Source of the DNA: Carposina sasakii
Lineage: Eukaryota > Arthropoda > Insecta > Lepidoptera > Carposinidae
Direction: 5' to 3'
NCBI GenBank assembly: GCA_014607495.2
Contig: CP053161.1
Location: 2,480,001-2,544,000, forward strand
DNA length: 64,000 bases
The notes beneath the pieces were generated by a model. It was not told where the DNA came from. It did no database searches and was given only the letters and a program-made list of their open reading frames with translations. Of this stretch, positions 11,640-22,965 are shown piece by piece (within the stretch, counting starts at the first letter, position 1; each line of letters begins with the position of its first letter). The translations under genes and the position numbers were made by a program.

Positions 11640-12300
11640 AAACACAGTTATAAGCAAAATAAGCCCGCAGGGCAGCTTTGTTGCGAAGCTGTTGGTGATT
11701 GGCGTCAGCACGGACCCGAGTTCAGAGGGCCACTTTACCATCTTTGGCCCTCGACTCTTAGCTTGCCTTCATTGGCTGGCTAAGAGGGAACAACGCAAGA
11801 GCGGAACCTTTGCTCCAGGGTGGAAGTGTAAAATGTCATAACGCCGGGGGTAACTAACGTTCACGCCCCGCAGTCTCACCTCTCTGCACCCTTAGCTGCC
11901 GCGCCGGTGTTGCCTCCCCGGCATGCGCCACTTATGGGAAGCCTACCTTATGGCCTTAAATTACGGAAGGGAAGTCACCGCCTGCCACCTCACAATTTTG
12001 GGACTAGATTGTTATGGCAGGCGTCCGATAGTCTCCCTATATAAAATTGCCCTTATCCAGCCACCCGATACTCAACCCCATAGCCCATGATCTTAGTTTT
12101 CCATCGCACGACGTAGATCTGCACTCCAATAGTCTTTGCACATGGCGGGGACCATCACCGGGTGTATCATATTTTGCGCTCGGTGATGGTATCCGCCATG
12201 TGTATCCCACACCATATTAAAGTTCTCTTAAAAGGGCCTCTGCATCTTGGCTACGGCCCGATGCACGCCTCTTAAAGGACCGGGACTCTGTAGTCCCGAG
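11640..12300 (-). repeat. GC-rich repeat-like block, probable retroelement non-coding end
   Basis: This block is about 660 bp and much GC-richer than its surroundings. It holds several strong hairpins: 12138-12201 (CACATGGCGG...ACCATCACCG against CGGTGATGGT...CCGCCATGTG), 12281-12298 (CGGGACT/AGTCCCG), and a CGCCTGCCA / TGGCAGGCG pair near 11970-12028. No protein frame fits it. Its character suggests the structured untranslated region of a non-LTR element inserted on the - strand, but I could not name the family. Confidence 0.42.
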
Positions 12301-12678
12301 AATTTCAAAAGAAAAACAAAATAATATAGAAACAGTATCTACATAATTCAAATTACTTAGGTATATATTTTATCACTCTGCGGTGGTCTATAAAATCCTG
12401 AGGTTTTCAAGTGCAAGGTATAACAACGTAAGGTACTCTCGTGGCATAAATTCATAACTCTTCGCTCATACCGACCTTGAAGACAGGAGGACTCTTGGGT
12501 CAAAGGGAATTTACTACTCATAAATACTGTTTACAACCTGCTCTGTGCTCCCACGAGGGAGGTGATTGACCTTGAGACGTGGCCAGTTTGGGACCACTGA
12601 CTGGTACTCGTAATGTGGATTCTAACCTTTCTGTTTTCAGGAGACAATACTAGGTACGAGTGATACTAGGTACTAGAT
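12301..12678. other. Short unassigned stretch
   Basis: Moderately AT-rich. No gene or repeat was recognised before the next SINE. Confidence 0.4.
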
Positions 12679-13031
12679 GCGGTTATAGCCCAGTGGTTAA
12701 GACATGACCTTCCAAGCGGAAGGCGTAAGTTCGATCCCAGTCACGGGCCTGTACCAATGAATTTATTTCATGTACAGATTTTAATGTTGTAAAATTGTCA
12801 CTTAGCTCGTGCCTCAGAAAGTACGTAAAACAGTTGGTCCAGCGCCTGATCTCTCTCCGGTCGTGTCGGCTTTCCGTCCCATCGGACTATGAGAGTAACA
12901 GAATAGAGAGTGCATCTGCGTTTGCGCACACACTGACTTGTGCACTATAGGTATAATATCTCCTGCGTACCTGATCAATCTCCGTAGAGATTAGTCGCCT
13001 TGGCCGAAATACGGTCGGAGATCATCATCAT
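12679..13031 (+). repeat. tRNA-derived SINE, full-length copy 2
   Basis: The head GCGGTTATAGCCCAGTGGTT, box B GTAAGTTCGATCCCAG, the full body and an ATC tail are all present. Relative to 5891-6240 it has one base fewer after GACAT and a small insertion near 12932-12952. Confidence 0.87.
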
Positions 13032-13540
13032 AAGTCAACGGCCAGCTGGAAGAGTTTTAAATAATTTTAAATCTTTGTATGTTATTTTTTTTTGTAAATA
13101 GATGATATAAAGGGGTCGTGACATGACACTTTAATAACCGTAATTCATCAATGAATAAATAATTATAAATTCTTCAATAAATTGGTCTCATATTCACCAA
13201 ATCTGAAATGGTGTAAACATAGCCCTTCTTTGACCAAGAAATGTAAGTCAAAACTAAACAAACAAACAACTAAACTAAACATATATTTCTTGGCTTAATA
13301 TCAACTTGTAGGCTGGAATACCTATATCCTTGATAATACAATTCCTACTGCGATATGTAGAGCCACTCGTAGGGTGGAACAATTGTTAGCGACACAACGC
13401 TCTTGGGCATAACTTCTAGAATAATTTATTAGAACATAGCTAATAATATTATGTATTTGGAGTAACTTTGATACTATGCTGATGGTTTTCCTTAGAGCCA
13501 TTATATTTTGTGGAGAGACCAAATGTACCTACATATTACA
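13032..13540. other. AT-rich DNA, nothing recognised
   Basis: No gene or clear repeat was seen. Confidence 0.4.
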
Positions 13541-13640
13541 TGTGTATGTGGATGACAGCCAGGCAAATACTGAAATGCTGAACCAGTACCATTGTGTTGA
13601 GTTATACGACAGTGTTATAACTCGCAGGAAATGTATTTTT
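13541..13640 (+). repeat. Anonymous dispersed repeat, copy 1
   Basis: This shares blocks such as AAATGCTGAA, AGTACCATT.TGTTGAGTT and GCAGGAAATG with 15800-15916 (copy 2). A short inverted piece of its start (GCCAGGCAAATA) recurs at 14008-14030, just inside a CACCCTGTA end. This indicates a small transposon family with CAGGGTG-type ends. No meaningful coding frame was found. Confidence 0.5.
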
Positions 13641-13899
13641 GATTTGATTATTCTGAATCTTTGCTCTCCGCGCCAATTGTATCGGGCGATCCTGTGACTA
13701 ATTAAATGGGCTTATGGTAAGAACCATTACATTCACATAATAATGTGAAACATTGCTGTTTTTTGGATCACTTGTGATTCTCCATTAGGGTTGATCAGTT
13801 ATTTAAAACTTTTTTGATGGCAATTTTTTTTTTTAAATCATCTTTTGGTTAAAATTTTATTTTTAAGTTATTATTTAAGGCCTAATTAAACGAACTAAA

Positions 13900-14037
13900 C
13901 TATTTTTTTTTCCCCTGAAAATATAAAAAAATGTCGGAAAAGAATTTTCCTGCGAAATTTTTTAGTGTTTTCCGCCTCAGAATCATGGTCTGAAGTCATG
14001 GTATCAATATTTGCCTGGCTGTCACAAACACCCTGTA
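13900..14037 (-). repeat. Fragment of a CAGGGTG-ended element
   Basis: Read on the - strand it begins TACAGGGTGTTTGTGACAGC and continues through CAAATATTGATACC. The start resembles the dispersed repeat at 13541 and the termini of other CAGGGTG-ended elements in the window. The opposite end was not found. Confidence 0.42.
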
Positions 14038-15340
14038 TAAACCGAGATAATAAAATTATAAGGTTCCTACTTAGTAGTAGAGTAGGAAGAGACCACGGGA
14101 CATAATATCTCATTAAGGTGTGGTAGATAGATAGACATACTTACCCTTTTATGTCTTTACTTTTTTAATATTATGGATACGTTAGTAAATTTATATTACG
14201 ATTACCTATAACTACTTATACTTGAAGCTTTGAGTGAACCGTAAATAATTAGCAAATCGATGAACAGAATGCTAAAACAAATAAACAAAGAACACAACAA
14301 ATGCATTACGTGAACGCAATATTCCACGTTTCACTTTTCCCGTTATTTGACATTTCAAGGGGGAGGACCACAGAGTACATTATTAATACGGAAAGGACTG
14401 ATAGACGTTAACGGATGTGAGCTAACGGAAACGAAACACAATATGAGTTCAAACTTTAAAGGATCACGGGCGAAATGGACCAACCAACAGTCAAATAAAC
14501 TGCCGCACTAAAAGATGTAGGTAACTTTAATTACTTCTCAGGATCACTCATTAGTATGACTGTGATATGGAATGTGACCTTTAACTATTTCAATAACGGT
14601 AATTAGTTAAATACTCCTTAGCAGCAGCATTTTATTTAACTTCTTACGTTATTCCTTCGTAAGGAATTCTAACAAGACCTCCAAAGTTCCAAAATAATAA
14701 AAAATTTACCAACCAATAAGGTGACTTCATAAGAGTCACCATTATTTTTCTACATTTCTGCTTTACTGTTATGCCTACTTACTGTTATGTAAGTTTCATA
14801 CAAATCTTCTCAACACCCTTTACTATACGTTCATGTAGTTTAGGGTATTCTCTGTGAACTAGTGTAAGAGGTTTCCGTTGTATTCTGAAATTTTAAAGTT
14901 TATGAAATACCGGACAGTTTTACAGCTTCCATTCGCAGAATTGTATGGATGTTATGTGGCTTAATGTACATAATAGCCCTTAACTTACATAAGTAGATAT
15001 AGGGTTAGCTACGTACCTACCTACTACCGAATTACGAAGAAATAACCTCATTTATTAGGCGTTACAATTCGGAAGTTCAAACATTCACTATGGGCCCGGT
15101 GGTGGGCGCACCCATAGTGAATCATTTACTTAAATTAAAAAACCGCCTGTGTAAAAAAGGATTGTGTGAGTGAACACCTAAACTAACAGTGAATCTCTTT
15201 TGGAATAAAGCTCGCCATTACACTTTAAGCTAGGAACAGAAAAAATCCTAGGAAAATTCAAAGAGAGGCCCCAAAATCGAGGCCTGTACCCTTTTGTCAA
15301 TCATATTATATTTGTTATGGAAATTTATATAAATATACAC
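14038..15340. other. AT-rich DNA, nothing recognised
   Basis: Short local palindromes occur, for example CACTATGGGC...GCCCATAGTG near 15088-15118. No gene is supported. Confidence 0.4.
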
Positions 15341-15535
15341 ACGGATGTGTTGCTAAAATGATGTAGCCTGAACTACAGGATCATAAAGGAGATCCCACCA
15401 CGTTTAGCATAGCAGCGAGATAATGATCACTGATAAGTTACCAGCTTATTGCCTGAGAGAATGCCTGAGTCGATATGCACGGAAGCAGATTCAGATGATG
15501 TATTTTAGTGATAGTGAAGCCTCGCAACAGCACTA
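15341..15535 (+). repeat. Dispersed repeat family E, copy 1
   Basis: Shared landmarks are ACGG.TGTGT, GTAGCCTGAACTACAGGATC, ATAAAGGAGATCCCAC and TTATTGCCTGAGAGAATGCC. The same order is found at 17262-17474 and, split by a MITE, at 57730-58095. It is non-coding and its class is unknown. Confidence 0.6.
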
Positions 15536-16651
15536 TCTTATATCTTTCTAGTCATTATTTAGGTAAAAATACTAAGTACTTATGTATCTGTATACTTAAC
15601 TGAAATAAACTTCTCGACACCCATGCCTTCAACGGTAAAAGGATTTAATTGTATTTTGCTCAATCTCGAAGTGCATTAGCATCTAAACCCAACAAAAGGA
15701 AACATTCGGGACATTTCGGGAGAGCCTTTTATCAAGTTTTTATCGAATAAACATTAGAGCAGAAGTTATGTCTCCGGGGGTCGGGGTCTTCCTTCACACG
15801 TGTATGTGACTACATTGACGTAAGTATCGAAGTAAGCCAGGAAAATACGAAAATGCTGAACAAGTACCATTATGTTGAGTTCTACAACAGTGCTTTTACT
15901 AGCAGGAAATGCATTTTATTAGAAACCGATGTCTAAAATTGTTTAGTTGTTTTTATAAAGTCTGGCCACTAAAGTTTAAATAACTAATTAATCAACTTTT
16001 TTTCTATTTATTAGATGCGAAAGATGAATAAGCAAAATGATGCAAAAAATGGTAGGTAGGACTGGTAATTTTGCGTTGAAAACAGTTTTCCTGCTGGATG
16101 CAAGCTGCTTCTAAAAGGTCGCAGTGGAGGTTGATGACGCGGCCTCCGACTTTTATAAACTTTCTTATTAATTATTTAGATCACACGTTTATGCGTTTTG
16201 TACTCAACTTATATATATAGGTATTATGTACCTACCTTTTATACGATGGAATACACTAAGAAAAACTTTTGCAACTAGTGTGCTTTATACCTAAGTTCGT
16301 ATAATACTCGTATCTAATATCGCACTGGAAGGTACAGCGACACAACACGAGTGCCGTGCTTGCGGACGTATCTGCCGCTCTAGGATCGGGGCTCTATAGC
16401 AACGAGATCATAGATTGAAATAGGCCCATGATGATAAAAAAAATATTTTTAATTATATTACTTAGATTACTTGTGTAAAGGTATTTACATTTTTATCTAC
16501 CTATATAATATACAGTCATGAAACTTCCTGAATCAGTTCGTCAGCAATATGCTTTCACCAGATACCTACACTACAAATTTTTTAACAAGTGAATATAAAA
16601 GTCCTTCTTGCCTCATTGTTCCAAGTAGGTCAAATGTTGTTGGCCCAATTA
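15536..16651. other. AT-rich DNA downstream of the MADF gene
   Basis: This contains copy 2 of the anonymous repeat (15800-15916) and, near 16331-16436, a GC-richer scrap ending CCCATGATGAT that looks like a degraded LINE end. The 3' untranslated region of the MADF-BESS gene must extend into the right part of this stretch. No convincing poly(A) signal was fixed. Confidence 0.4.
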
Positions 16652-17214
16652 TTAGTGTATAGTAGTATTCGTATTCGTATTTTCTTCTAAAATCTTATTT
16701 GCCAAAGTTAGCACACCTATTTTAAATCTCCTTTTCTGCTCGGGACCCATTTCTTTCATATCTGGCAGTAAACTGTAGAAAAACGACAGATCTGGATTCT
16801 GATTTTCTCTTTCTTTAGCTAATTTCGTCTTCGCTTTAAAATAGTCAACCATAGTTGAATTAATATCACTATTATTAGGCTTTATAGCTTCATAAGTAGT
16901 AGTAGTAGTAAAGAAATTTTGGTCGTCAGTCATATCAGCAAATTCTACATTTTCTTCCTCAGGAATAGGTGACTCTGCTTCTCTGCTTTCCTCCGACTCA
17001 ACGCTAACTCTTACCTCGCCCTCTTCACTTTTAACTCTCATAAAACTACTTTCTTTACGTGGTCTGGTTTGAGTATAACCATTTAAAAATGATAGATGCT
17101 CAGCCAAATAGTAGGGTTTTACGTACTTAGTGTTAGAGTCTGATTGTACACTTTTCTTCAAATGCCTTGTGTAGCTGCCTCTCAAATTTTTCCATTTTTC
17201 TTTGCACTCGGGAA
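16652..17214 (-). CDS. MADF-BESS protein, exon 2 (C-terminal part)
   Basis: The exon starts after TTTTTTTTCAG (acceptor at 17215-17216) and ends at TAA (complement of 16652-16654). It contributes 187 residues. It opens with PECKEKWKNLRGSYTRHLKK, the second half of a MADF domain (the third helix of a Myb-like fold). A short block ending near EHLSFLNGY follows, then an acidic Ser/Glu-rich linker. Near the C-terminus FFYSLLPDMKEM, then QKRRFKIGVLTL, is a BESS motif used for protein-protein contacts. MADF-BESS proteins such as Adf-1 bind DNA and regulate transcription in the nucleus. Join to exon 1 completes a Val codon across a phase-1 junction. Full product 236 residues, a usual size for the family. 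The target is unknown. Confidence 0.9.
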
Positions 17215-17261
17215 CTGAAAAAAAACCACATGAAGCACATAATGTACATAATGGCTGTGTG

Positions 17262-17474
17262 TTCCCGAAATGGGGTAGCCTAAACTGCAGGATCATAAAG
17301 GAGATACCACATCCGCGTTAGTATAGCAGTGACAGATGTAAATGATAAGTACCTAATAAGTTGCTAGCTTATCGCCTGAGAAAATGCCCGAGATCTTTAT
17401 TGGATCCTTACGATATGCAAGGAAAGAGATGCAGCTGATGAAATTTTGTAAAGCCCCTCATCAGGACAGGAAAA
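17262..17474 (+). repeat. Dispersed repeat family E, copy 2
   Basis: This carries TTCCCGAAATGGGGTAGCC, AACTGCAGGATCATAAAGGA and TTGCTAGCTTATCGCCTGAG in the order of the copy at 15341-15535. It sits in the intron of the MADF-BESS gene, starting about 50 bp from its acceptor. Confidence 0.6.
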
Positions 17475-17902
17475 AATGAAAGAGGTCCATGAAACTATAC
17501 TATACCTATACATCAACTACCTAAATGGTTTTCTATAATACCTAGTTTTTGAGATACAACCTGACAGACAGGCGGACAGCGTTGACAAAACAATATCTGG
17601 ATCCCTTCGGGTACGGAACCTTAACGATCAGTGTTTAAGTAAGTAGGTAAGTAATGTTATATTAATCAAAACAATACCTTTGCTTTCGGAACTATTAACA
17701 TTTTTTGAATGCAGTTGCACCGATAATGTCGTAATGCACATAGTAACTAGCGCCATCATCCATAGGAACTATTTGATGAAAGCATAGATTATGGATAAAA
17801 GGCACTCTACCTAGTCTACCTACACCAGTGCCGCCGCCCCGAACCGTACGACACACTCTACGGAACACTGTACCTAGATCCTAGATACGTACGATAGTCC
17901 CG

Positions 17903-18090
17903 CCCCCTGATTACCTAATTTGCAATAGCAAAGCCGAAGCAAAGCGATAGCAAAAATTGTACAATATTCGCCTTGAAATGTCAAAGTTCTTTTGAAATTC
18001 ATTTTACGTAATACGAATTTGACTAACGATCAGCGATTTTTGTATAATTTTCGCTATCGCTCTGCTTTTGCTAGTTAGGTAATAAGGGGG
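17903..18090. mobile_element. MITE, CCCCCT-ended family, copy 2
   Basis: A 188-bp unit. The left end CCCCCTGATTACCTAATTTG is matched at the right by the complement of CCCCCTTATTACCTAACTAG. Complementarity continues inward (AGCAAAGCGATAGC against GCTATCGCTCTGCT). It is non-coding. The related diverged copy is at 2733-2903. Confidence 0.72.
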
Positions 18091-18377
18091 TCGAAGACCA
18101 ATTTGACGCACATTTGTTTGCACCTATAGGTGCAACAATGTCACCAAACGCGCCTCTGTCGTCTAAATATGTCGCTTGATATATAATATTTTTACAATAT
18201 TTTTTTAAAAATATGCAAATTCATAAAATCATGCTACCTTTAAACATCAATAAATAATAATCAACTAGGTATTTCTCGATAGTAGCTATTAGTAGTAAAT
18301 ATTTTTGTGGTAAAATGTCATCAATATTTTATGCCTATTTTTATTTCGTCTTGTGTATGGTTGAACCTTATCTTCTA

Positions 18378-18598
18378 CTAGCGACCCGCCCCGGCTTCGC
18401 ATGGGTGCAATGCTACTATACATTTATAAACCTTCCTTTTGAACATAGACCACTCAGAACTTTGTTCTGTTTTCTGTGCTTTTGAATCACTCTATTAAAA
18501 AACCGCATCAAAATCCGTTCCCTAGTTTGAAAGATCTAAGCATACATAGGGACGGACAGACAGCGGCATGCGACTTTGTTTTATAATATGTAGTGATA
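18378..18598 (+). repeat. CTAGCGACCCGCCCCGGCTT-type dispersed repeat
   Basis: The opening CTAGCGACCCGCCCCGGCTT, the internal AAAAATCCGTTCCCTAG-like block and the closing CATAGGGACGGACAGACAGC follow the same plan as the ACTAGTGGACGCCCGCGACT family at 22656, 32365 and 41131. That plan is a GC-rich head, then 'ATC.GTTC', then a cagacaga stretch. It belongs to a family widespread in insect genomes whose class I cannot assign from this alone. Confidence 0.5.
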
Positions 18599-19086
18599 GG
18601 TCATAATATGACGTAGGTAACTATAGATATTAAGTATTTCGATTAGATACGGTAGATACGGATACAAAGTGCGTTTCATCAAATAGTTCCTATGAATGAT
18701 AGCGCTAGTTGCAATGTCTGTGTTACTTAAGGTTGCCATCTCAAAACTTAGATAACTAGGATTCGAAGAAGAAATACCAGGACATTTCAATTAAAAGCCA
18801 GAACTATACATATGCGAGCCCAGTGACAATATGATTAGAGAGTTAGTGGCGTGAAAATTTTAAAAAATAGGTCTTGGATACATTCAGTGCCGGCGACTAT
18901 GTATTTGCTTCTTTTAGGCTTACAGGAGTTATTCTATGATACGGACTGCTAAACAAAAACACAACACACAATCCTATAGATATGGTCTATGCCTATTCTA
19001 GTTCTTACCTATCCAAGCATAAAGTTGCTTACTCACTCATATCAATGATAATACTTTAGAAATATAAAAGAACGGGCACACATTAC

Positions 19087-19234
19087 CTGATGCGTTTACT
19101 AATTTCGATAATTGCTGCCATGCTGCGTCTTGTGAACTTCTGTTATTGTAGTCAGGTCTGGTCCTATCATACAAGCATGGTCGCGCTTGCACCAATTCGA
19201 TAAAATACACATTGAATTCTAAATCGTCCTTCAT
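19087..19234 (-). CDS. MADF-BESS protein, exon 1 (N-terminal part)
   Basis: The exon runs from ATG (19234) to the donor TCAG|GTAATG at 19087/19086, phase 1, giving 49 residues. After a short acidic start, VYFIELVQARPCLYD is the first MADF helix with the family's LYD turn. DYNNRSSQDAAWQQLSKLV carries the conserved Trp of helix 2. The domain continues without a gap in exon 2. The Met seven residues before the domain in an AT-rich leader (ACAATGA) makes this a natural start. Upstream on the - strand is a GC-rich island typical of a promoter. Confidence 0.9.
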
Positions 19235-19244
19235 TGTATTGAAA

Positions 19245-19385
19245 TGCCACTAGCACACCACGCCGCCGCTACGCCGCGTCGTATCGCGTCGGCAAATGGC
19301 GGGCATGGCTGACGCGTCAGATCAGATCACGCAACGCCAGGCTGGCGTCACGCTATGCTATGCACCAATGAGAGCAGGCTATTAT
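19245..19385 (-). promoter_or_regulatory. GC-rich island, likely promoter and 5' UTR of the MADF-BESS gene
   Basis: Directly upstream of the MADF ATG the composition jumps to CpG-rich (CGCCGCCGCTACGCCGCGTC, then GGCGTCACGC) and then falls back. A CCAAT motif is present near 19363 (+ strand), that is ATTGG in gene direction. No TATA box was recognised. The position supports a broad, TATA-less promoter, though no start site can be fixed. Confidence 0.45.
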
Positions 19386-20495
19386 CCCCTCGTACCCCCC
19401 ACCTTGTACCATCATGCAAACATTACAAACACAGAAAGATCTCCATGGTAAATTATTACATTATTAATTAATATTCTAAATATTTCAAATTAATAATGGC
19501 TCACACACAGGATAAGATAAGTGACAGACAGAATACATGATAGCGGTCGTTCATTTCAGATCTAAAGCGGCGCCATCTAAGCTTGTAGGTCCTAACTAAA
19601 AACTTGTACCTTGGAGCTTCTAAAATCTCGACTTTCCCACGCGAAGAGTTTCTGAATTAGTTTATTGTATTGAGTTTAGATGGCGCTGACTATAACGTTT
19701 CATAGAATGGGGTGAATAAAAATACAGCAGGGGTTAACAAGGATACTAATTCCGATTTTGAGAGTGATCTATCTACAAATTATAAAATCATTCTCTAATA
19801 TTGATTTTAGTTAGGGAACTATCATCTAATTATCAATCATCAATCAATGAAATAGAATAGATTATAATTTATTAGCAAAATTTATTAGCAAAGGAAGTTG
19901 GTACATAATAATCACACATGGTGGAAATAAAGATGATCTATACCCACAACTATCAGAGAAAAGTAAATAGGTAAATAAGTTTATGCATGTACTAAAATAA
20001 AAATCTCATTTCGCACTGAGTTTATAGCTCTCATAGTTTTATAAGATCACAGTTGTTCGGTTTACACCCCCAATCGAGATCGAAGCTTACCTGAACCACA
20101 CAGTAATATATAAGGGGTTACTTATTAAAAATGCACCAACGACGACGTTACTTTATATTCTCGTAAGATATAAAAAGGGCAATGGGAACGAAGCAGTAAA
20201 ATATATCACAGGCAAAATTGGCGTTAGACTTTACGTGAATAACGAAATGAATTCAATTCTTTATGCAACTTTCAAGATTTAATAACAATTTTGAATACAA
20301 CTTCTTTTGTAGAGCGGGTAGTTAAAAGCATCTTATCACTATCTACCTGCTTAAGGAATCGTCGTAGGTAGGTACTTTCGAAACTCATATTGCCAAGGAT
20401 TTGATTATGGTATTTATTTTACGACCTGCCTGACGCCAACCCTACTTGTATCAGTGGCCATGCAGTAGCCATAGAACCTAAATTACCTGTAACTA
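19386..20495. other. AT-rich DNA, nothing recognised
   Basis: No gene is supported and no repeat family was identified. Confidence 0.4.
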
Positions 20496-20753
20496 TACAG
20501 TATGTCACAAAAGGGTATGTTAAGCGAAAAGCTATGTTAATAGCCCACTAAAAGGAACCTACCCACAGAATTTCAGACTCGAAATCCCGCGTTTATTTTT
20601 CCATATAGTATGGATAATTCTTAAACAACTCTGGAATGTTCATACAATCTTGAAAAATAAACATGTGATTTCGAGTTTCAAATTTTGGAAATAGGTTCTC
20701 TATAGTGGGCTATTTACATATCTTTTCGCTTAACATACCCTTTCACGAGAAAT
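20496..20753. mobile_element. Palindromic TA-flanked MITE, copy 1 (right end truncated)
   Basis: Left end TACAGTATGTCACAAAAGGG, then TATGTTAAGCGAAAAGCTAT. The right half is the complement (ATCTTTTCGCTTAACATACC) but stops at CCCTTT where a piece of another element begins. The intact relative is at 51992-52255. Confidence 0.72.
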
Positions 20754-20928
20754 AATTAATATCTGTCTGAAAAAACTAGCATAAACACTGGAAACTATAA
20801 ATTTCGCCCGATCAAAAAAAAATTACATCGATTCCCAGCATTTTATTTTGGTATAAACTTACTTTATTTGATCTATAGTGTACGTACCTACCCTACGTTA
20901 AGGGTGGCAACGAAAAAACCCCCTGTGT
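20754..20928 (+). repeat. Right-hand fragment of the CAGGRTG-ended element (family B)
   Basis: It starts at CACGAGAAATAATTAATATC and continues through the family B distal part (CATAAACACTGGAAACTATA, AAGGGTGGCAACGAAAAAAC) to CCCCCTGTG. The 5' half seen in 24696-25025 and 43048-43405 is missing. It abuts the truncated palindromic MITE with no spacer. Confidence 0.65.
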
Positions 20929-22044
20929 ATGTATTCACCTAGTTAATAACCGTACCAGTACAAAAGTAGTAAGAAAATTTATACGTTATAAACCTACCTA
21001 CCCAACTGCGAAAAAAAGAAGAATAAATCACAAAACCCAAGTCAACAAAAATCAGCAAACTACTCGATATCTGCTAATGTTCCGTTTCCAAGCTCCCCAA
21101 AAAAATAATTTGTCACAGCCAATCTATCGACGGAATAAATAAGAACAGAACGCACTAAAACAAACAAGGAAACAAGAACTAATAAAGGACCGCCAAAAAC
21201 TACCGTTTAGGCTTCCTGTCGAGACAGAACCCCTGCACTTGGTCATTCGAACACGCTTTACTGAAGCGGATTCTACTCTAACCTTCAACCTTATCGTCTA
21301 ACGGCAAGAGGCAAAATCGAGCGGTTTACGTGCCAAGATAAACGGTTTGCCGGTGTACATTATAATTCGCTACAAAACACACGAGCCTGTGTGATTTATT
21401 GCATGGGTTATTTATCAAATAAGCGGCGTTTTGGTGGTAAGGGGTGGCATGGCACCCTCGCGAGTTCAGAGATCCACGGGACAGCGGTTGTTCTAAATCG
21501 CCTACCATGTGCTCAAATTAACAAAAGGATTTGTGCCAGAACTAAGCGAGATTCATCATGGTGCTGTACTTACTTTTGCTAGTGCTAGCGACAAATTAAT
21601 TTCGATCTCACTCTATTGTAAGGAATTTGAAATCTTCAGTGCGATAATACCTAGTAGTAATTCATATACATATTTTCGGATGGATGTAACCTCAGGAAAA
21701 TATTTTTAAACCGCACTTTCATAATCAAGTCCTAAAGATTACGCTGGAGATTGGATTCTTTCTACAAAAAGTGATAACCGTTATAAATCTGCGACATTCT
21801 ATACTCGAAACCATAATTCGAGTGACTAGTTTGACAGTTAATTTTGCACAAATGTTGCCATGGTCGGGGTAATGCTGTTCGTATCGATATTTTAAAAATA
21901 CAGATTGGTATTTTACGTAGGTATATATTTTTTATTAAAACAATCAAATTGTTAATTAATTTACAGTGCGAGTTATAATATTACAATACAATTTAAGAAA
22001 AAAGTTTGTATTTTGGCGTTCGTAATATTATTTATTATTAGCAT
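20929..22044. other. Unassigned DNA
   Basis: Open frames at 21391-21582 and 21509-21709 show no family features. No gene is supported. Confidence 0.4.
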
Positions 22045-22497
22045 CATCAGCTGAAGCGCAAACTCGTTGATATGTGCATCCTGCCTATCCTAACTTACGG
22101 CGCACAAACTTGGTCACTAACCGAACATCAGAAGTCCAGGCTCAAGGTTTGCCAGAGAGCAATGGAACGCAGTATCCTGGGAGTAAAGTACACAGACCGT
22201 ATTAGGAACACCATACTGCGCTTCAAAACTGGTGTCGCTGACGTTGGCATGCAGACCGCAAGACTGAAGTGGAACTGGACCGGACACGTATGTCGAATGC
22301 ACCTAAACAGATAGGCAAAGATAGCTACTTATTGGGTGCCTACAGACGGAAACCAGCGTAGGGGAAGACCTAGGAGAAGATGGAGGGACGACCTGGATAA
22401 GTTTCTGCCGCATTGGGGCACTATAGCGGGAACAAGACAAGTGTGGGCTCAAATGGGGGATGCCTTTGCCCAGCAGTGGAACACAGCATAGGCTATT
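22045..22497 (+). pseudogene. 5'-truncated LINE, C-terminal end of the reverse-transcriptase ORF
   Basis: The translation begins around QLKRKLVDMCILPILTYGAQ and continues through VCQRAMERSILGVKYTDRI, TARLKWNWTGHVCRM and GRPRRRWRDDLDKFL to QQWNTA and a terminal stop (22490-22492). This is the tail after the RT domain of an RTE-like non-LTR retrotransposon. One in-frame TAG at 22312-22314 interrupts it, where related ORFs keep an open codon. It lacks the endonuclease and RT core. A related tail lies inverted at 30299-30450. Confidence 0.85.
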
Positions 22498-22655
22498 TTT
22501 AAAAAAATTGCATCACTTTTATGGAACGTTTTTGCAATTCGTAAAACAGTATTTGGGTTCCCGCATTTATTACTCACTCACTTATTCATCATTGGAGTAA
22601 AAATGAACTATAATATGAAATTTTGTCAATTTATACAGTCAAGTCTTATTTGAAT

Positions 22656-22965
22656 ACTAGTGGACGCCCGCGACTCCGTTCACGTGGACTACAGAAAAAC
22701 AAAATATCGAAATTATCCGGGATAAAAAGTAGCCTATATGTTAAGTGGGACCTGTCACAATATATTTCTGAAAACTGCATCGAAATCGGTTCAGTCGTTT
22801 CTGAGATTAGTGTGCACAAACGCACAGACAAACCGACAAACAGACAAAAATTCCAAAAATCATCGTTTTGGGTCCTAATGCGTTGATAAAGGTCTCCTAT
22901 AATATTTTTTGTCATATATCTTCCATATACAGACAGCGATCCGCTACATTTTTATTATATGTAAA
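22656..22965 (+). repeat. ACTAGTGGACGCCCGCGACT family (D), copy 1
   Basis: It runs from ACTAGTGGACGCCCGCGACT through GTCGAAATTATCCGGG-like, ATCGAAATCGGTTCAG and ACAGACAGCGATCCGCTAC blocks to TTTTTATTATATGT. Near-identical copies are at 32365-32684 and, inverted, 41131-41438. It does not code for protein; the open frames across it on both strands are incidental. Confidence 0.7.

Larger units (their letters stand above)
17217..19086 (-). other. Intron of the MADF-BESS gene
   Basis: A 1.87-kb intron with GTAATG donor (19086-19081 on the - strand) and TTTCAG acceptor. It splits the MADF domain after the Trp-containing helix. It is loaded with repeats: family E at 17262-17474, a CCCCCT-ended MITE at 17903-18090 and a CTAGCGACCCG-type repeat at 18378-18598. 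The final bases of the acceptor lie at 17215-17216. Confidence 0.8.

Noticed and set aside
22623..22915. Open frames on both strands
   Set aside because: They lie inside a family D repeat that recurs without a conserved frame at 32365 and 41131.
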